A model generated the notes under the pieces. The model worked only from the letters and a program-made list of their open reading frames with translations, did not search any database and was not told the origin of the DNA. DNA of 64,000 nt, taken from the NCBI GenBank assembly GCA_902561795.1, contig CACERG010000002.1:1-64000 (forward strand), written 5' to 3'. Below, one piece after another: positions 1-13,600 of the stretch (within the stretch, counting starts at the first letter, position 1; each line of letters starts with the position of its first letter). Position numbers and translations under genes: made by a program. This stretch comes from an uncultured Bacteroidota bacterium (GTDB taxonomy: Bacteria > Bacteroidota > Bacteroidia > Flavobacteriales > Flavobacteriaceae).

Positions 1-1650
1 TGCTGGAGATACAATATGTAGTGGCGATGCAATAGCAATTACTGCGAGTCCAGCTGGACTTGCCAACTATGAGTTCCAAATAAATGGTGTTACTCGTCAA
101 AACGGAGCAGCACGTATTTTCAACACAACATTAATAACAGGAACCTCAACTATTACAATAATAGCGACTAATGCATCAGGCTGTTCGGGAACAGCAACAC
201 GTGTTGTATTTGTCCCTGAACTTGTAAGCTCAGGAGACATTACCACACCTGCAGATACGACGATCTGTCCTGGAGATGATCAACCGGCTATTAACAGCAA
301 TACTTTGGCTACAGCTTCAGGTGCTGCAACAGTTACTTATCAGTGGCAGTATCGTAGTATTGGTGATCCGTGGCAAGATATACCAGGAGCTACTACATCG
401 AGTTTAGCTACTGCTACTATAAATATTACAGAGACAAGTCAATTCCAAAGACTTGCATTTGCTATTCAAAATGGCGTTCCTTGTGATGCGACCGCATCGA
501 CCAAAGACGGTGGAGCTGCTGGTAGTATTACCATTATAGTTGATAACAGAACAGTCCCTACGATAACTACAAATGATGCAGACAACATCATATGTGATTC
601 ATTTGCTATAAACTTTACTGCAGCAGGAACTGTGGGTACAGATACTATAGCATGGTTAGTGAATGACAATCCGGTAGGCGTGGCTACTCAGGTTTGGAGT
701 CCACCCGCAGGAACAATAAATGATGGGGACTCAGTAAAGGTAAGAATAACCACTGCAGGTCCAGGGGGATGTGAATATGAGTCACTTCCAACTGTAGTGA
801 CAGTTCAGCCAGGACTATCACCTTCATTAAGCACTAATGCTGCTGGAGATACAATATGTAGTGGCGATGCAATAGCAATTACTGCGAGTCCAGCTGGACT
901 TGCCAACTATGAGTTCCAAATAAATGGTGTTACTCGTCAAAACGGAGCAGCACGTATTTTCAACACAACATTAATAACAGGAACCTCAACTATTACAATA
1001 ATAGCGACTAATGCATCAGGCTGTTCGGGAACAGCAACACGTGTTGTATTTGTCCCTGAACTTGTAAGCTCAGGAGACATTACCACACCTGCAGATACGA
1101 CGATCTGTCCTGGAGATGATCAACCGGCTATTAACAGCAATACTTTGGCTACAGCTTCAGGTGCTGCAACAGTTACTTATCAGTGGCAGTATCGTAGTAT
1201 TGGTGATCCGTGGCAAGATATACCAGGAGCTACTACATCGAGTTTAGCTACTGCTACTATAAATATTACAGAGACAAGTCAATTCCAAAGACTTGCATTT
1301 GCTATTCAAAATGGCGTTCCTTGTGATGCGACCGCATCGACCAAAGACGGTGGAGCTGCTGGTAGTATTACCATTATAGTTGATAACAGAACAGTCCCTA
1401 CGATAACTACAAATGATGCAGACAACATCATATGTGATTCATTTGCTATAAACTTTACTGCAGGAGGAACTGTGGGTACAGATACAATAGCATGGTTAGT
1501 AAATGACAATCCAGTAGGTGTGGCTACTCAAGTTTGGAGTCCACCCGCAGGAACAATAAATGATGGGGACTCAGTAAAGGTAAGAATAACCACTGCAGGT
1601 CCAGGGGGATGTGAATATGAGTCACTTCCAACTGTGGTTACAGTTCAACC
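1..1650 (+). repeat. Tandem direct repeat, 840-bp period (280 aa), two copies visible (1-~810 and 841-~1650)
   Basis: By eye, bases 1-623 are identical to 841-1463; about nine substitutions fall in 624-808 versus 1464-1648; similarity ends near 811/1651. Confidence 0.95.
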
Positions 1651-4600
1651 TAATCCAATAGCTACCATCAATGTTAGTGCACCTGCTGGTACAATTTGTG
1701 GAGGATTAGATCAGTTTAATGTACCTTTTGCAGACAGTGTTACTATTTCTACGACTTTAATTCCTGGCGCTTCCTATCAATACTTTATTGATGGAGCTCC
1801 AATTTCAGGAGTCTTAGCAGGTGTTAATTCATTTACAACAGATAATTTTTCAGTTTATGATACGGATTTACATTTTGAAGTTGGTGTCAATGTTATTACG
1901 GCAGGAGGGTGTACTGGAATTGCAACAACAACAATAAATCTAAATTACGTTACAGCAGATCCTATTCAATTAAGTAACGGAAGTATATCACAAAATATAT
2001 GTGCAGGTACTAATCCAAATTTAGATTTACAGTCAGTTGGGGGTGAACAAGCACCTGATGGGGTCGACGATTTTAACGATGGAGCAGATTATCCAGATGG
2101 AGCTGCTATAACTTACCAATGGCAAAAAAGAATCAATGGTGGAACATGGGAAGATATCATAGGTGCCACAACAAGAAATATTTCATCCACAATTTTACTT
2201 GAAACAACTTTCTTCAGAAGAAAATCAACAAGTACACTTAACGGAAAACCTTGTGAGGCTATATCCTCTAACATAATAACAATTAACGTTGCTCCTGACG
2301 CTACAGGTGGGAATGTAGAAAGGAATACAGACCCTGTTTTAAATACTTGGGTCGACTTAGACGAGGTAATATGTGTAGGCGATTCACCTCAAGAATTAAG
2401 AATAGCAAATAGTGTTACAGGTCCAGGAACAATCTATCAATGGCAATATTCAAGGGATAATTTAAATTGGGAGGATATAACTATCGCAAATGGTTATGTC
2501 CTAGATGCTACTTCAACACAGTATCAACCCGAAGCTATAACAGCGGCGAACATTTCATCAGTATCTTCATTTACAATAACAGCAGGTGGGGCATTAGGGG
2601 CAGGAAACTTCTATAGAATTTCTGTTGGTGCAGATGTATTTACCGTCCTCATTGGAGAAGATAATAGTATCTTAGGAGGAGATGGTAATGTAAATACAGT
2701 AGATGAAGTACTAGCCCTTTTAGAATATAAGATTAACAATTCTGGTTCTGGTATAACTGCAGTTGATAATTCTGTAACAGACAATATTTTAGTAACACTT
2801 GCCCCTGGCTCATTATTGACTCCAACCTATCTCATAACCAATGGTGCTACAACATCAGCGAATTCAACATCTACTGTTACTTATAATGCTCAAGGTTCAA
2901 AAAGGTATTATAGGAGATTAATGACACAAAACTTTGGAGGTGCTATTCTTCCTGTTTGTCAAACTTTTAGTGACACTCACACTGTTGAAGTAAGCTCTGT
3001 GATTGCAGGAAAAGTGACAAATACAAACTTAGTTATTTGTCATAATACAAGCCCAACCCAATTTACATCTGAGCGAAATGCACTCTCAACCAATGCAGGA
3101 GCTGCTATTGCTTATCAATGGTATCGAACTACTGATGCGGCCAGAACAGTTTGGCAAGCAATTGCTGGAGCTAACTTATCAACATTAAATTTTGGAACAG
3201 CTCTTACGCAATCAACCTCATTTAAAAGAAGAGCAACAAGCACATATAGTGGGCAAGTTTGTTTCTCTGAAACTGATCCTGTAACAATAACGGTCCTTGA
3301 TCAAGTAAATTCAGGTTTTATCCTAGCAAACCAATCTATTTGTAGAGAACCAGGGGCACCACTTACAGTAGATGTAAACGATCTTGTAGATGTTGTCGCT
3401 AATGCTGCGGAAACTGATAATGGTGTTGGAGACGGGATTAATTACCAATGGCAGTTTTCAGCAGATAATAATAATTGGGATGATATTGTTGCAGGAAATA
3501 GAGCAGATCTTTTGGATGGTGGTTTTGCTGCAACTATTTCGCAAACTACAACCATTTCAGCAGCTCAATTAGATACAGATATTGAGAGAAGACTGCGAAC
3601 ATTAATCGCTCCTGATATATCAACCACAGTATATTATAGGCTTAAAACCACAAGGTTCAATGATATTAATAATAATAATATACTAGATGTGGGAGAGGTG
3701 TCTTGCGAAGTTCTTTCTGGAGCCACTGAGATTGCAATAAGTGAACAGCCAACTTTAGTTCAAACAACTGCACCATTAGGCGGTCAAACAGTTTGTATCG
3801 GCACAGCAATAGATCCTATAACATTCCAATTTGGCGGATCAGCAACAGGGATTAGACTTGTAAATATTCCTGGAGGTCTAACAACTGCCACAGACGCTGC
3901 AGCCAAAACGGTTACTATCAGCGGAATTCCAACAGGTACAGGTTTTGTGAGAGTAACTACCGAAGGAACTACATGTCAAATTCAAACACTCCAGCATTTT
4001 GTTAGGGTTACAACCGCACCTCAAATACCAGATTACATATTAATTGATGATGCAGCTGGTGGAACTGACCCAATTCCAATTATTAATAGACAGGATGGTA
4101 ATATTTATAACGGTCAAGTATATTTGTGTGAGCAGGCATTAGCATCATCTCCAGGTTCTGCCTTCTTTAGTGCTTGCTACAATGACGGTAGAATTGCACC
4201 ACTTACAGAATCTTACAATTGGTTTATCTCACCACCTGATGCTGGAACAATATCAAGAACTACAGGTTTTGCAACATGGAATGATGGATTTATTGGTGAT
4301 GTAACTGTTCAAGTTGTTGCTGTTGGTTGTGATGGAAGTGCTACTGCCACATTAACAACAGTTGTTACTGTTAATCAGTTTAATTCTTCCGCTTCAAATC
4401 CAAGTGAACCAGTACCACTTCTAGAGCAGGAAAGTGAAATTATTTATATAAGAGAAAATGCAGGCAACATAAGATCAGAAGAAAGATTTAACATCAGCCT
4501 TAATGGGGTTAGATATACTTTCGAAACAACAGATACTGATGTCCCTGCTGATGGAATTGCAAATCAAACAAGTGCTCAGATAGCTCAACAGTTAAGAGAT

Positions 4601-7600
4601 CTCATTAATAATGACACAACATCTCCAATAGCAGGTTTATTTACTGCAACTTCAGGTACATTTAATCCAGGAGATGCAAATAATAATGGACTAAATGATG
4701 ATGTAGGTGGATTTGTCAGAATTACAGCCCAATATGAGGGTAATTCTGCCCCACCAAATCCTCCTGGTGATCCAAGAGGAGCGGGGGGTGATATGAGGAT
4801 TTCATTTAGTGTTACAAAATCTCCTGTTGAAGGACGTGCTTTTGGTTCTATGTTTGGATTTGAAACAAATCCAACTTCAGAGGTAATTTGCGGCGTTTCT
4901 ACTGGGGCAGAACCAATATGTGAAACTACAGCCGCTACTCCAAACACACAGTATTTTTCAACAGCATCAAATTATGCATCAATTAGATATGCAATTTCAA
5001 ATATTGTTGCAGGACCTGGTAGTGTTGCCTCTCCGGGTAGTCTGGTTGGTTCCAGTACAATCGATTGGAACGCAGGTTTCCACGGGACATTTAATATTGA
5101 ATCCTACGCAACAGGTTGTGATGGTATAGAAAATCCAATACCAGGAGTGCGAACTGTAAGAATTTATGAAAATACTGATGCCCCTCTAGATATTAGTTAT
5201 GACCCATTAACACTTCCAAACTGTCCTCCCCAAGCTGGAGACACAACTCAATTTAATTCAAGTGACTTGGTTACTTGGTCATGGAATAATGAAACTGCAG
5301 GAAATCTAGATAGCGTGACAGGTCTTGTTACTTGGGAACCTGGATTTTCAGGAACAGTAATAATTACCGCCACTTCGTTTGGTTGTGGAGCAGCCTCATT
5401 ATCTAGAACTATTGTAATTCCTAGTTCTCCAACTGTTACAAGAACATCAGCTTTATTTACGACCAATCAAAGTGTCTGTGTTGGATCTACAATCACGCCT
5501 ATTAGATATGAACTTACAGGTGCAGCTACTGGGGCTGATATTACAGGTATTGATGACTTAAACCTTTTTGAACAACTTACATCTGAAAATCAAGTTGACA
5601 GGTTTACAATCAGTGATGACTTTGCTGATGACGGGGATTCTTATACTTTAACAATTGACCAAGTTCCATACACAGTTACTATTGGTGAAAACAATCAGAC
5701 TCTTATTCCAGCCTCAGATGGTGATGTTGATACTTTTACTGAGGTTGCACAATTATTTGTTGCAAAAATAAATAATGCATCTCTTGGTATTACTGCGGCT
5801 CATGGTGGTGGAGGTGTATTTACATTAACTTCAAATGGATTTGATTTTTCAGTAAGTACCTCACTAAATGATGTAGCCGGTAATGAGCCTTTAGTAACAT
5901 TTACTAGAACAGTTGTAGCAGATGGAGGAACCTTTATAGAAATTTCTGGCACAGTTTCTTCTAATCTAGCAATTACAGTCCCAACAACATATCAATATAC
6001 GATAAGAACAACAGGTGGGAACTGCCAGCCATTTGAAGCTCAAGGATTTATTGCAGTAAGTCCAAACTCGATAATGACTATTCAGCCAGGTATGGATATA
6101 GGACAAATTATATGTAATAACTCAGTAGGTTCACTAACCCCAATAGTTTACGATCTTACAGGAGCCTCAACAGTTAATGTTGATTGGACACCTTCAAGAC
6201 CAACTGGTATTAATCACTCTCACGTGATACAGAATCAAATATCTACAATAGCAATTGGTGGTGTAAATGCAGATGTAGCTGCTAACAATGGTCAAGATTA
6301 TACAATTACGATAAATTCAACAACAGTTACTTACACAGTTAACACTGCAGCACCCCAAAGCGATAACGAAGTTGTAGATATATTAAATGGACTTAGAACA
6401 CAAATAATCAATGCTAATTTACAAGTAGACCCCGTTGTTGTAGGTGGTAATTTGTTGAGAATAACCTCTAGAAATGGATTACCTTTCAGTTTGTCATCTA
6501 CAAGCCCAGCTATAAATGCGTTAGTATTTGCTGCTCCAGCTACAGCCCAAACTGCAACAAATTCAGTTACAATATTCGGTGATCCTGCAGTTGCAGGCTT
6601 AGCAGCTGATACAGTATTTGGATTTACTATTACAACTACCAATAATGCTTTTGGATGTAATGATCCTGCTAGCCAAGTTTCTGCTACGGGCTCTATAACT
6701 ATCGCTGTTGAACCATCAATAGTACTTACCTCTGGAAGTGCTAACCTAACTATATGTAGATCTGAAACTATTTCGTCAACACAGGGTGGTGTAGATATTG
6801 AGTGGGATATTTCTGGTTTTGCTTTAGGAGCTTCTGTGAGCCCTACACAACTCCCTAACGGAGTAGATGCTTCTTACACTGAAATACCTCAAATTACTGA
6901 AATTACTTTTAATGGAAACCAGGCTAATCTTGATGACAATGACATATACAGAATTACAGTTAATGGCATAGTTAATAATGTTTCTGTTGATGTAGGTGGA
7001 GGTGTAAACACTTTCGAAACAATTTTACAGAGTTTTGAAGCTTTAATTGATAGCAATGTACCTCAAGTAGATGCTTCATATGCTGCAAATACACTAACAA
7101 TACAGTCAAACACTGGTGATGCGGTAACTATTTTAGTTAATTTTGTTGGTCCTGTTGATGCGGGAGATCCTACATTTAACGCTCCTAATGTAATTCAAGC
7201 TAACAGGAAGTTTTTAAGAATCTTTGGAACTGCGAATGATGCTGAGGGGATTTATAATTATACTGTATCGACTTTTGGCGGAAACTGTGATCCTACAACT
7301 GCAAATGGAATTATAAGGGTTGTTGGAGTTCCGACAATTGCAGTTGCAGCTGGAAGCAACGCTTTCCCAAATACGGTATGTAATTTGTCACCTATGACAC
7401 CAATTAATTTTGACATATCTACTTTTGCTACTTATACTGTCACCTGGACTGGTGCTGCAGGACAACCTAATGGTATTTCCCTTGTAAGAACAACGAGTTC
7501 AACAATTTCCTTAATATCTGATCCAGTAGTAAATATACCTGGTGCACTTCCTGCAGGAGGTGTAAGCTATACCTATAGAATACTCTCAACAGTTAATAAT

Positions 7601-10600
7601 AATGGATGCTCTACTGAGGCAAGTTTTGACGGGGTTGTGAATATTGTGAACGGTACAGCAACTTTAGCTCTTAATACTGGAAGCTCAGTTCAAGATGATC
7701 AAATAGATGCAAACGGAGATGGTTTCGATCCTAGCACAGCACCTGATTATGTTTTAATTGAAGCTTGTGAAGGTGCTCTTCTTGATAATGTTTTATTTGA
7801 TGCATCGGCTGATATTACAAACGTTACGATAGCTGCAGGTGGTAATTTACCGAGTGGATTGTTTGTTGATTTTAATGCTGGTGCTGGTGCTGGTGGAACA
7901 GGACAACTAGAAATCTATGGAACCCCTGATACTGCAACTACAGAAGATTTTGTTCTACAGGCCGTTACTGATGCCTGTGTTCCTGCTGCCGATATAAGAG
8001 TTCGTATTGTGGTATTTGGAAACTCTACAATATCACTTGATGCAGGTTCGAATGATAATCAAACAATTTGTAATAATACTGCGCTCACAAACATAACATA
8101 CACGATAGGTAATGCCTTGGATGCTAATGTTGTTGATTTACCTACTGGTCTATTTGGTAACTTCCAAGCTCCTAATAAATTTGTAATATCTGGAAATGTG
8201 AATGTTGCAGGTTTAACTGAAACAACATCTTATACATATACTATTACAACAACAAATAATTCTGGAGGAACACTTCCTGGTGTTGGACCCTGCACAGAGG
8301 CCTCTATTACAGGAGTAATTACTGTAAGACCAGAAGAATCTTTAACAGTAAGTCCAGCTAACGGTCCTGTAATCCAACAAGTTTGTTATGGTGAGGATAT
8401 TACTCCTATTGTAATTCGTGTAGTAGGAGATAATACCTTTGCAAGCATAGTTAATCCAGCTAACTTCCCGGCAGGTATGAATTTTAATTTTGTTGAAGAT
8501 GCAGATAATATGGGAGGTGTTTTAACTATTTCCGGAAGTCCTAGTGCAGCCATTGCTGGTAACGATCCTGTAGATTACTCATTTACCATTACTACAGATG
8601 GAGCTAATACTAGTCCATGTGCAGGCTCCACTCAGCAAGTTGACATAACAGTTGTTCCACCTTCAACTTTGGTTTATGCAGGAGCTGATCCAGCAATTTT
8701 AAACCAAACAGTTTGTGAGGGAACACTAATATCAGATATTGAGTTTAGAATTGGTGGTGGTGCAAATAACGTAGCAGTTACATTTGACGCAGGTTTAGGA
8801 TTTACAAGGGTAGGTAATGTTAGAGTAAACGATCCATCTGATGCAAATAATTCTGTAATTTACGGTACAGCACCAAATGTGGTAAACAAGACCACTTATA
8901 ATTTTGAAATTACTACTGTCAATCAATGTAACCCTGGCACCAATGAGATATCATTAGCAGGAACTATAACTGTAATACCTGAAGAAACAATAGTTCACAG
9001 GGGTGCCTCTGGAGCAACCACTCAGATAGCATGTGTAAACCAAGATATAACTCCAATTATATTTGATGTTACAGGTCAAGACACTTATGCAAAGTTTGTA
9101 GATCCGAATTTAGTGCCTTCTGGTATTTCTCTTGATTTTGCTCCTGACCAAGCAAATAATAATGGGGGAGTAGCCTCAATTATAGGAAGTCCTGACAGTT
9201 CCAATGCAGCTGGGGATTACACTTTCGAAATTACAACTGGAGGTGGTGTTAATACGAGCCAATGTTCTGATCAGACTCAATCAATTACTATAACAGTAAA
9301 TTCTCTTCCAACAATGGTTTTTTCAGGAGCAGATCCGACAGTTATGAATCAATCGGTTTGTGAGCAAACAGCAATTACTCCGATTGAATTTACATTGGGT
9401 GGTGGAGCTAATGATGTAACTTTCAGTTCTTCGCCAGCCGGCTTGGGCTTCACAAGAGCTGCAAATGTTTCTGTAAATGCTAACTCAGTTCAAATTTTTG
9501 GAACTGCACCTGCAGTTGGAGTTGAAACAACTTACACATACAGCATAAGCACAGTAAATCCGAATTCTTGTACACCAAGTATTACACTTGGAGGCTCAAT
9601 TACTGTATATCCACCAGTACAATATAATAATTGGGCTGGAAATCATACTGTCAATGACCCGCTTTGTAGTGATGATGGTGGCTCAATTGTTGTAAATGCT
9701 GCAGCTGTTTCAGGTGGCTTTGTTGCTGTAAAACAACAATCAAGAGTAGAATTAAATAATCAGTTTGGAGTTGGAAATATAATAACTATAAATGTTGGTC
9801 CTCAGTCATTTAATTATACTGTTCAAGGAGTTGATAATGCAACTGGAAATCTTTCTAACAATCCAGCTATTTATGATAGAGCTCAAAGTAAATCTGAAAT
9901 TATTACAGAAATTGTTGCTCTAATCAATGATGCAACATCTGGCTCTACACTTGTTACTGCAGTTGGTAATTCTCCATCTGTTGGAATAGCTACTTTAATT
10001 GCAAAAACTTCTGGTATTGGATTTACAGTTACATCAAGTAAACAACCTGCGGCGTCAGCTGGAACAATAACAATAACCACACCAGTTGCAAATCAGTCAT
10101 TAACTTATGGTTATTATTGGAGACAAACTAATGCAATTGGAACTCCTGTATCAACACTCGATACATCAGATCCAAACACATATGTTGATACTGGTTTGAC
10201 ATTAAACTTAAATAGTGTTACGGGCTCAGAATACTACATGTTAACCACTGTATCAAACAATTGTCAAGCCGACTCTCCATTTGTTACAATTACTGCACCC
10301 GATCCTTTGGCACTTTCAATTACGACTATATGTGATACTGAAATTACCGCAAATGGAAGTGGAGGAACGGGACAATTAACTTATATTTTATATAACTCTG
10401 GGGGTACAGAAATTGGAAGATCACCAGCAACTTTCGGATCACATACGTTTAGTGATGGAGATGCTAATAACCTTCCTGGTGGTGGATCCATAAGTATTGA
10501 CCCAGGATTCCGATACAATATTGGAATTAATGATGCAAATGGGTGCTCATTAAATGGAAATGATTCTACTGTTCAAGTAAATACTCCAATAGCTCTTGCA

Positions 10601-13600
10601 ATTGACGAGACTACTATCGTGGTTACAAACCCGGGCTGTAATGCTAACGATGGGAGTATAAGACTAGATGACGGTGGATTTACAATTACTGGAGGTTCAG
10701 CAGGGAATATTGGAGATTACTCAAATCTTACGTTTTTGTGGACAAGAAGTGGGGGTGGAACATTTAATACACCAAACATTTCAGGTCTTTCACCTGCTGA
10801 TTATACACTTACAGTTACAGATAATTTATGCAATACTTTATTTATTACCTCGAATCCAATTACACTTCAAGATTCAACTGACTTTACTGTAACAAATGCG
10901 GTGGATAATTCTACTATTTCAAACTGTTCAGACGGTCATTTACAAGTTTCAGTTGCTGGAGGTTCTGGTAATTTTAGTTATAGATGGACAGACCAGAACG
11001 GAGTCATAAGAGGTACAACAAATCGAATTGAAGATTTAGAAGCAGGAACATACACTCTTCTTGTAGAAGACACTACAACAGGATGTAATCAGCAATTTAC
11101 CTATACAATTACTGGCTCTACAGGCCCACTAAGAATGATAAATCCAATTGCTGTAAATCAAGCAAATTTTGAAACTACTGATATTATTTGTAGCGGTGAA
11201 AGTACAGGTAAATTTGAAGTTGAATTTACAGGTGGTAATCCACCGTATCAATATTCATTAAATGGAGGGGCATATCAAGGAGCAGGGTCAGGGTTCTCAA
11301 CTAAAACCGTAACTGTAACAACGGGAGGTGCAAGTGCTACAATAGTTTCTTATACAACACAACTTTTAACCGTAGATACTTTAGAAGGAGGAACTTATTC
11401 AGTAAAAATAAAAGATAGCGGACTGTGCACGGACAATGCAGGAAATACAATTGAATTAAATCTTGGATCTGTAACAATTACTGAACCGGACCCACTAGAA
11501 ATAGGTATTAATTCAGCAAGCACTGATGAAATCAATTGTTCTGAAGGTATTCAAGGTTCCTTATCAGTAATTATTGGGGGTGGGACGATTACTGCAGATA
11601 CTCCTTATAGCGTATTATGGGAACTATATGGACCAGATGGACAAGTACTTTATAAAAGAACCACTTCAGGCTCACCGTCAGACCCTGATGACTTAACCAT
11701 AACAGGTCTTGATTATGCAGGTGACTACACGGTAACAGTTACAGATGCGAATGGTTGTACAACTAGTGAAATAATTACATTAGAAGATGGTTCTGATGAA
11801 GATCCATTTACTGTAGGTGAGACTCCTACAGTTACTCAACCAGGTTGTAATTCAGAAGAGACAGGATCTATTGAGCTTGAAATGAGCGGAGGCGTACAAC
11901 CCTACGATATAAAATGGTATAAACTTTCGGTAGCCCAAGAAAGTGCTACCTCTTCTTCTACAAATTCGTCGTCAACAATAGAGTTTTCAGACGGAGGTTA
12001 TGTGAGTATGAATAAAGACGGGTTCTATTTAATAGATAATCTTGAAGCTGGAAAATATAGAGCCATAATTACTGATGCAAGTGGTTGTCAGATTTTCTCC
12101 AGATCTGGTCTTATAAAATCAAATACCTTTAATATGATAAGTCAAAGGATTTATAATAAAGAAGTTATTGACTGTGATTCAGGAACTGTAGAGGCTGACT
12201 TCTCATTTCAATTATCGGGTACATCTCTCGCATACAATATTTATTTAGATGGTGAGGCAATTTATGGTGGAAATTCAGGACAAATAAGTGGAACAACTGT
12301 TGTGAGCAGTCCAACGTTTGCAAACAGCATTATTAAGCAAGGAAGTACATTTGTAATTAGAGGGCTAAGTGAAGGAAGGCATGTTGTTGAAGCACAGGAC
12401 GCATCTAATCCTGCATGTTCTATAGATTATGCATTTGATATTGAAACCTACGTTCCGATTACATTTGAAGGACAATTAGAATATGAATTTGATATTTGCG
12501 AAAGCACCTATCCTTTCGAATTGGATACAGCTTCAATTCTTGGAGGTAATCCAATTATAGATGATGAAGATAATGTGATATATAATTTAAGGTGGACCTT
12601 TACCCCACTAGATCCTAATGAGCCAGGGGCAAGTTTCATAGGTCGTACTTCATTTGACGCTGGACGAGGTACCTACCAATTAATTATATCTGATGGCACT
12701 TGTGAATCAGAACCGATAGATTTTGTATTTAGTGGTGAAGTGGATATCTTATCAATAAGTGGCTTATTAACTGATGAGGAAGTTTCCAAACCTGTAAGTT
12801 GTGAGTTAGGCGCACAGGATGGTAGAATTTCAATTCAAATATCTGGTGGACAAGAGCCTTACGATATCACATGGGAATTACTTGATCCTACCCAAATATC
12901 ACTTACTCCTCCAACTGGTGGTACTTCTCCCACCAATCCTTGGATTGAATTACCTGATTATCGAGGTTTTACAACCTTAAATGATTTAGCACCAGGATTA
13001 TATCGATATAGAATTACAGGCGGTGGTGGCTGCCCTGACGATAACCTTTTCAACGAATTAGAAGGTGAAATTAGCGTTGATGACGACAATACCCTAGTTA
13101 TAACTGACGGTCCTTACATAGATCCAAAACTTTGTGAAGGATTACCAGGACTATTAATTTTAGATGCCGTTGATAATTCATCAACCTCATCCTCATCATT
13201 AAACTTCTTCTACATTAATACAAAAGGTACCGAAGATACTAGTGACGACGGCGCTCCAGTAGCTCTTAACGGAAATACTACAAAATTAGATGAAGATACT
13301 TATCAAATCCTGGTTGAAACTCCATTTGAATACGGTAAAATTGTCGTGACTACTAATGATGGTTGCGGAAGAGAGGTTGAATTTAATTTGGCTCTTGGAA
13401 ATCCATTTTTCTCATATACTTCTCCTTCTTTCGAAGAAGCAGGAGAGATTCCGGCGAGAGAAACTGTCACATTTACAGATGAATCAGAGGGAGAATTTTC
13501 TAGGCTGGAATGGGATTTTGGTGATAATTCGGAGCCACAAGTTATAAATGTATCAGGTACATCCTCTGGGGTTACACAAGTAACTCACGTTTATGGTAAT

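Noticed and set aside
466-1509. Two identical-looking minus-strand 67-aa ORFs (466-669, 1306-1509)
   Set aside because: They are antisense to the two copies of the 840-bp repeat; repetition follows from the sense-strand duplication, not from a conserved antisense gene.
1-1650. Possible CRISPR or mobile-element repeat
   Set aside because: The repeat is in frame, 840 bp long with no spacers, no terminal inverted repeats and no transposase.
3390-13547. Other short ORFs inside the adhesin (3390-3572, 4585-4947, 4920-5129, 5248-5466, 6331-6642, 9883-10080, 10668-10892, 13356-13547)
   Set aside because: Overlap a clearly coding sense frame; compositions are shadow translations with no recognisable domain.
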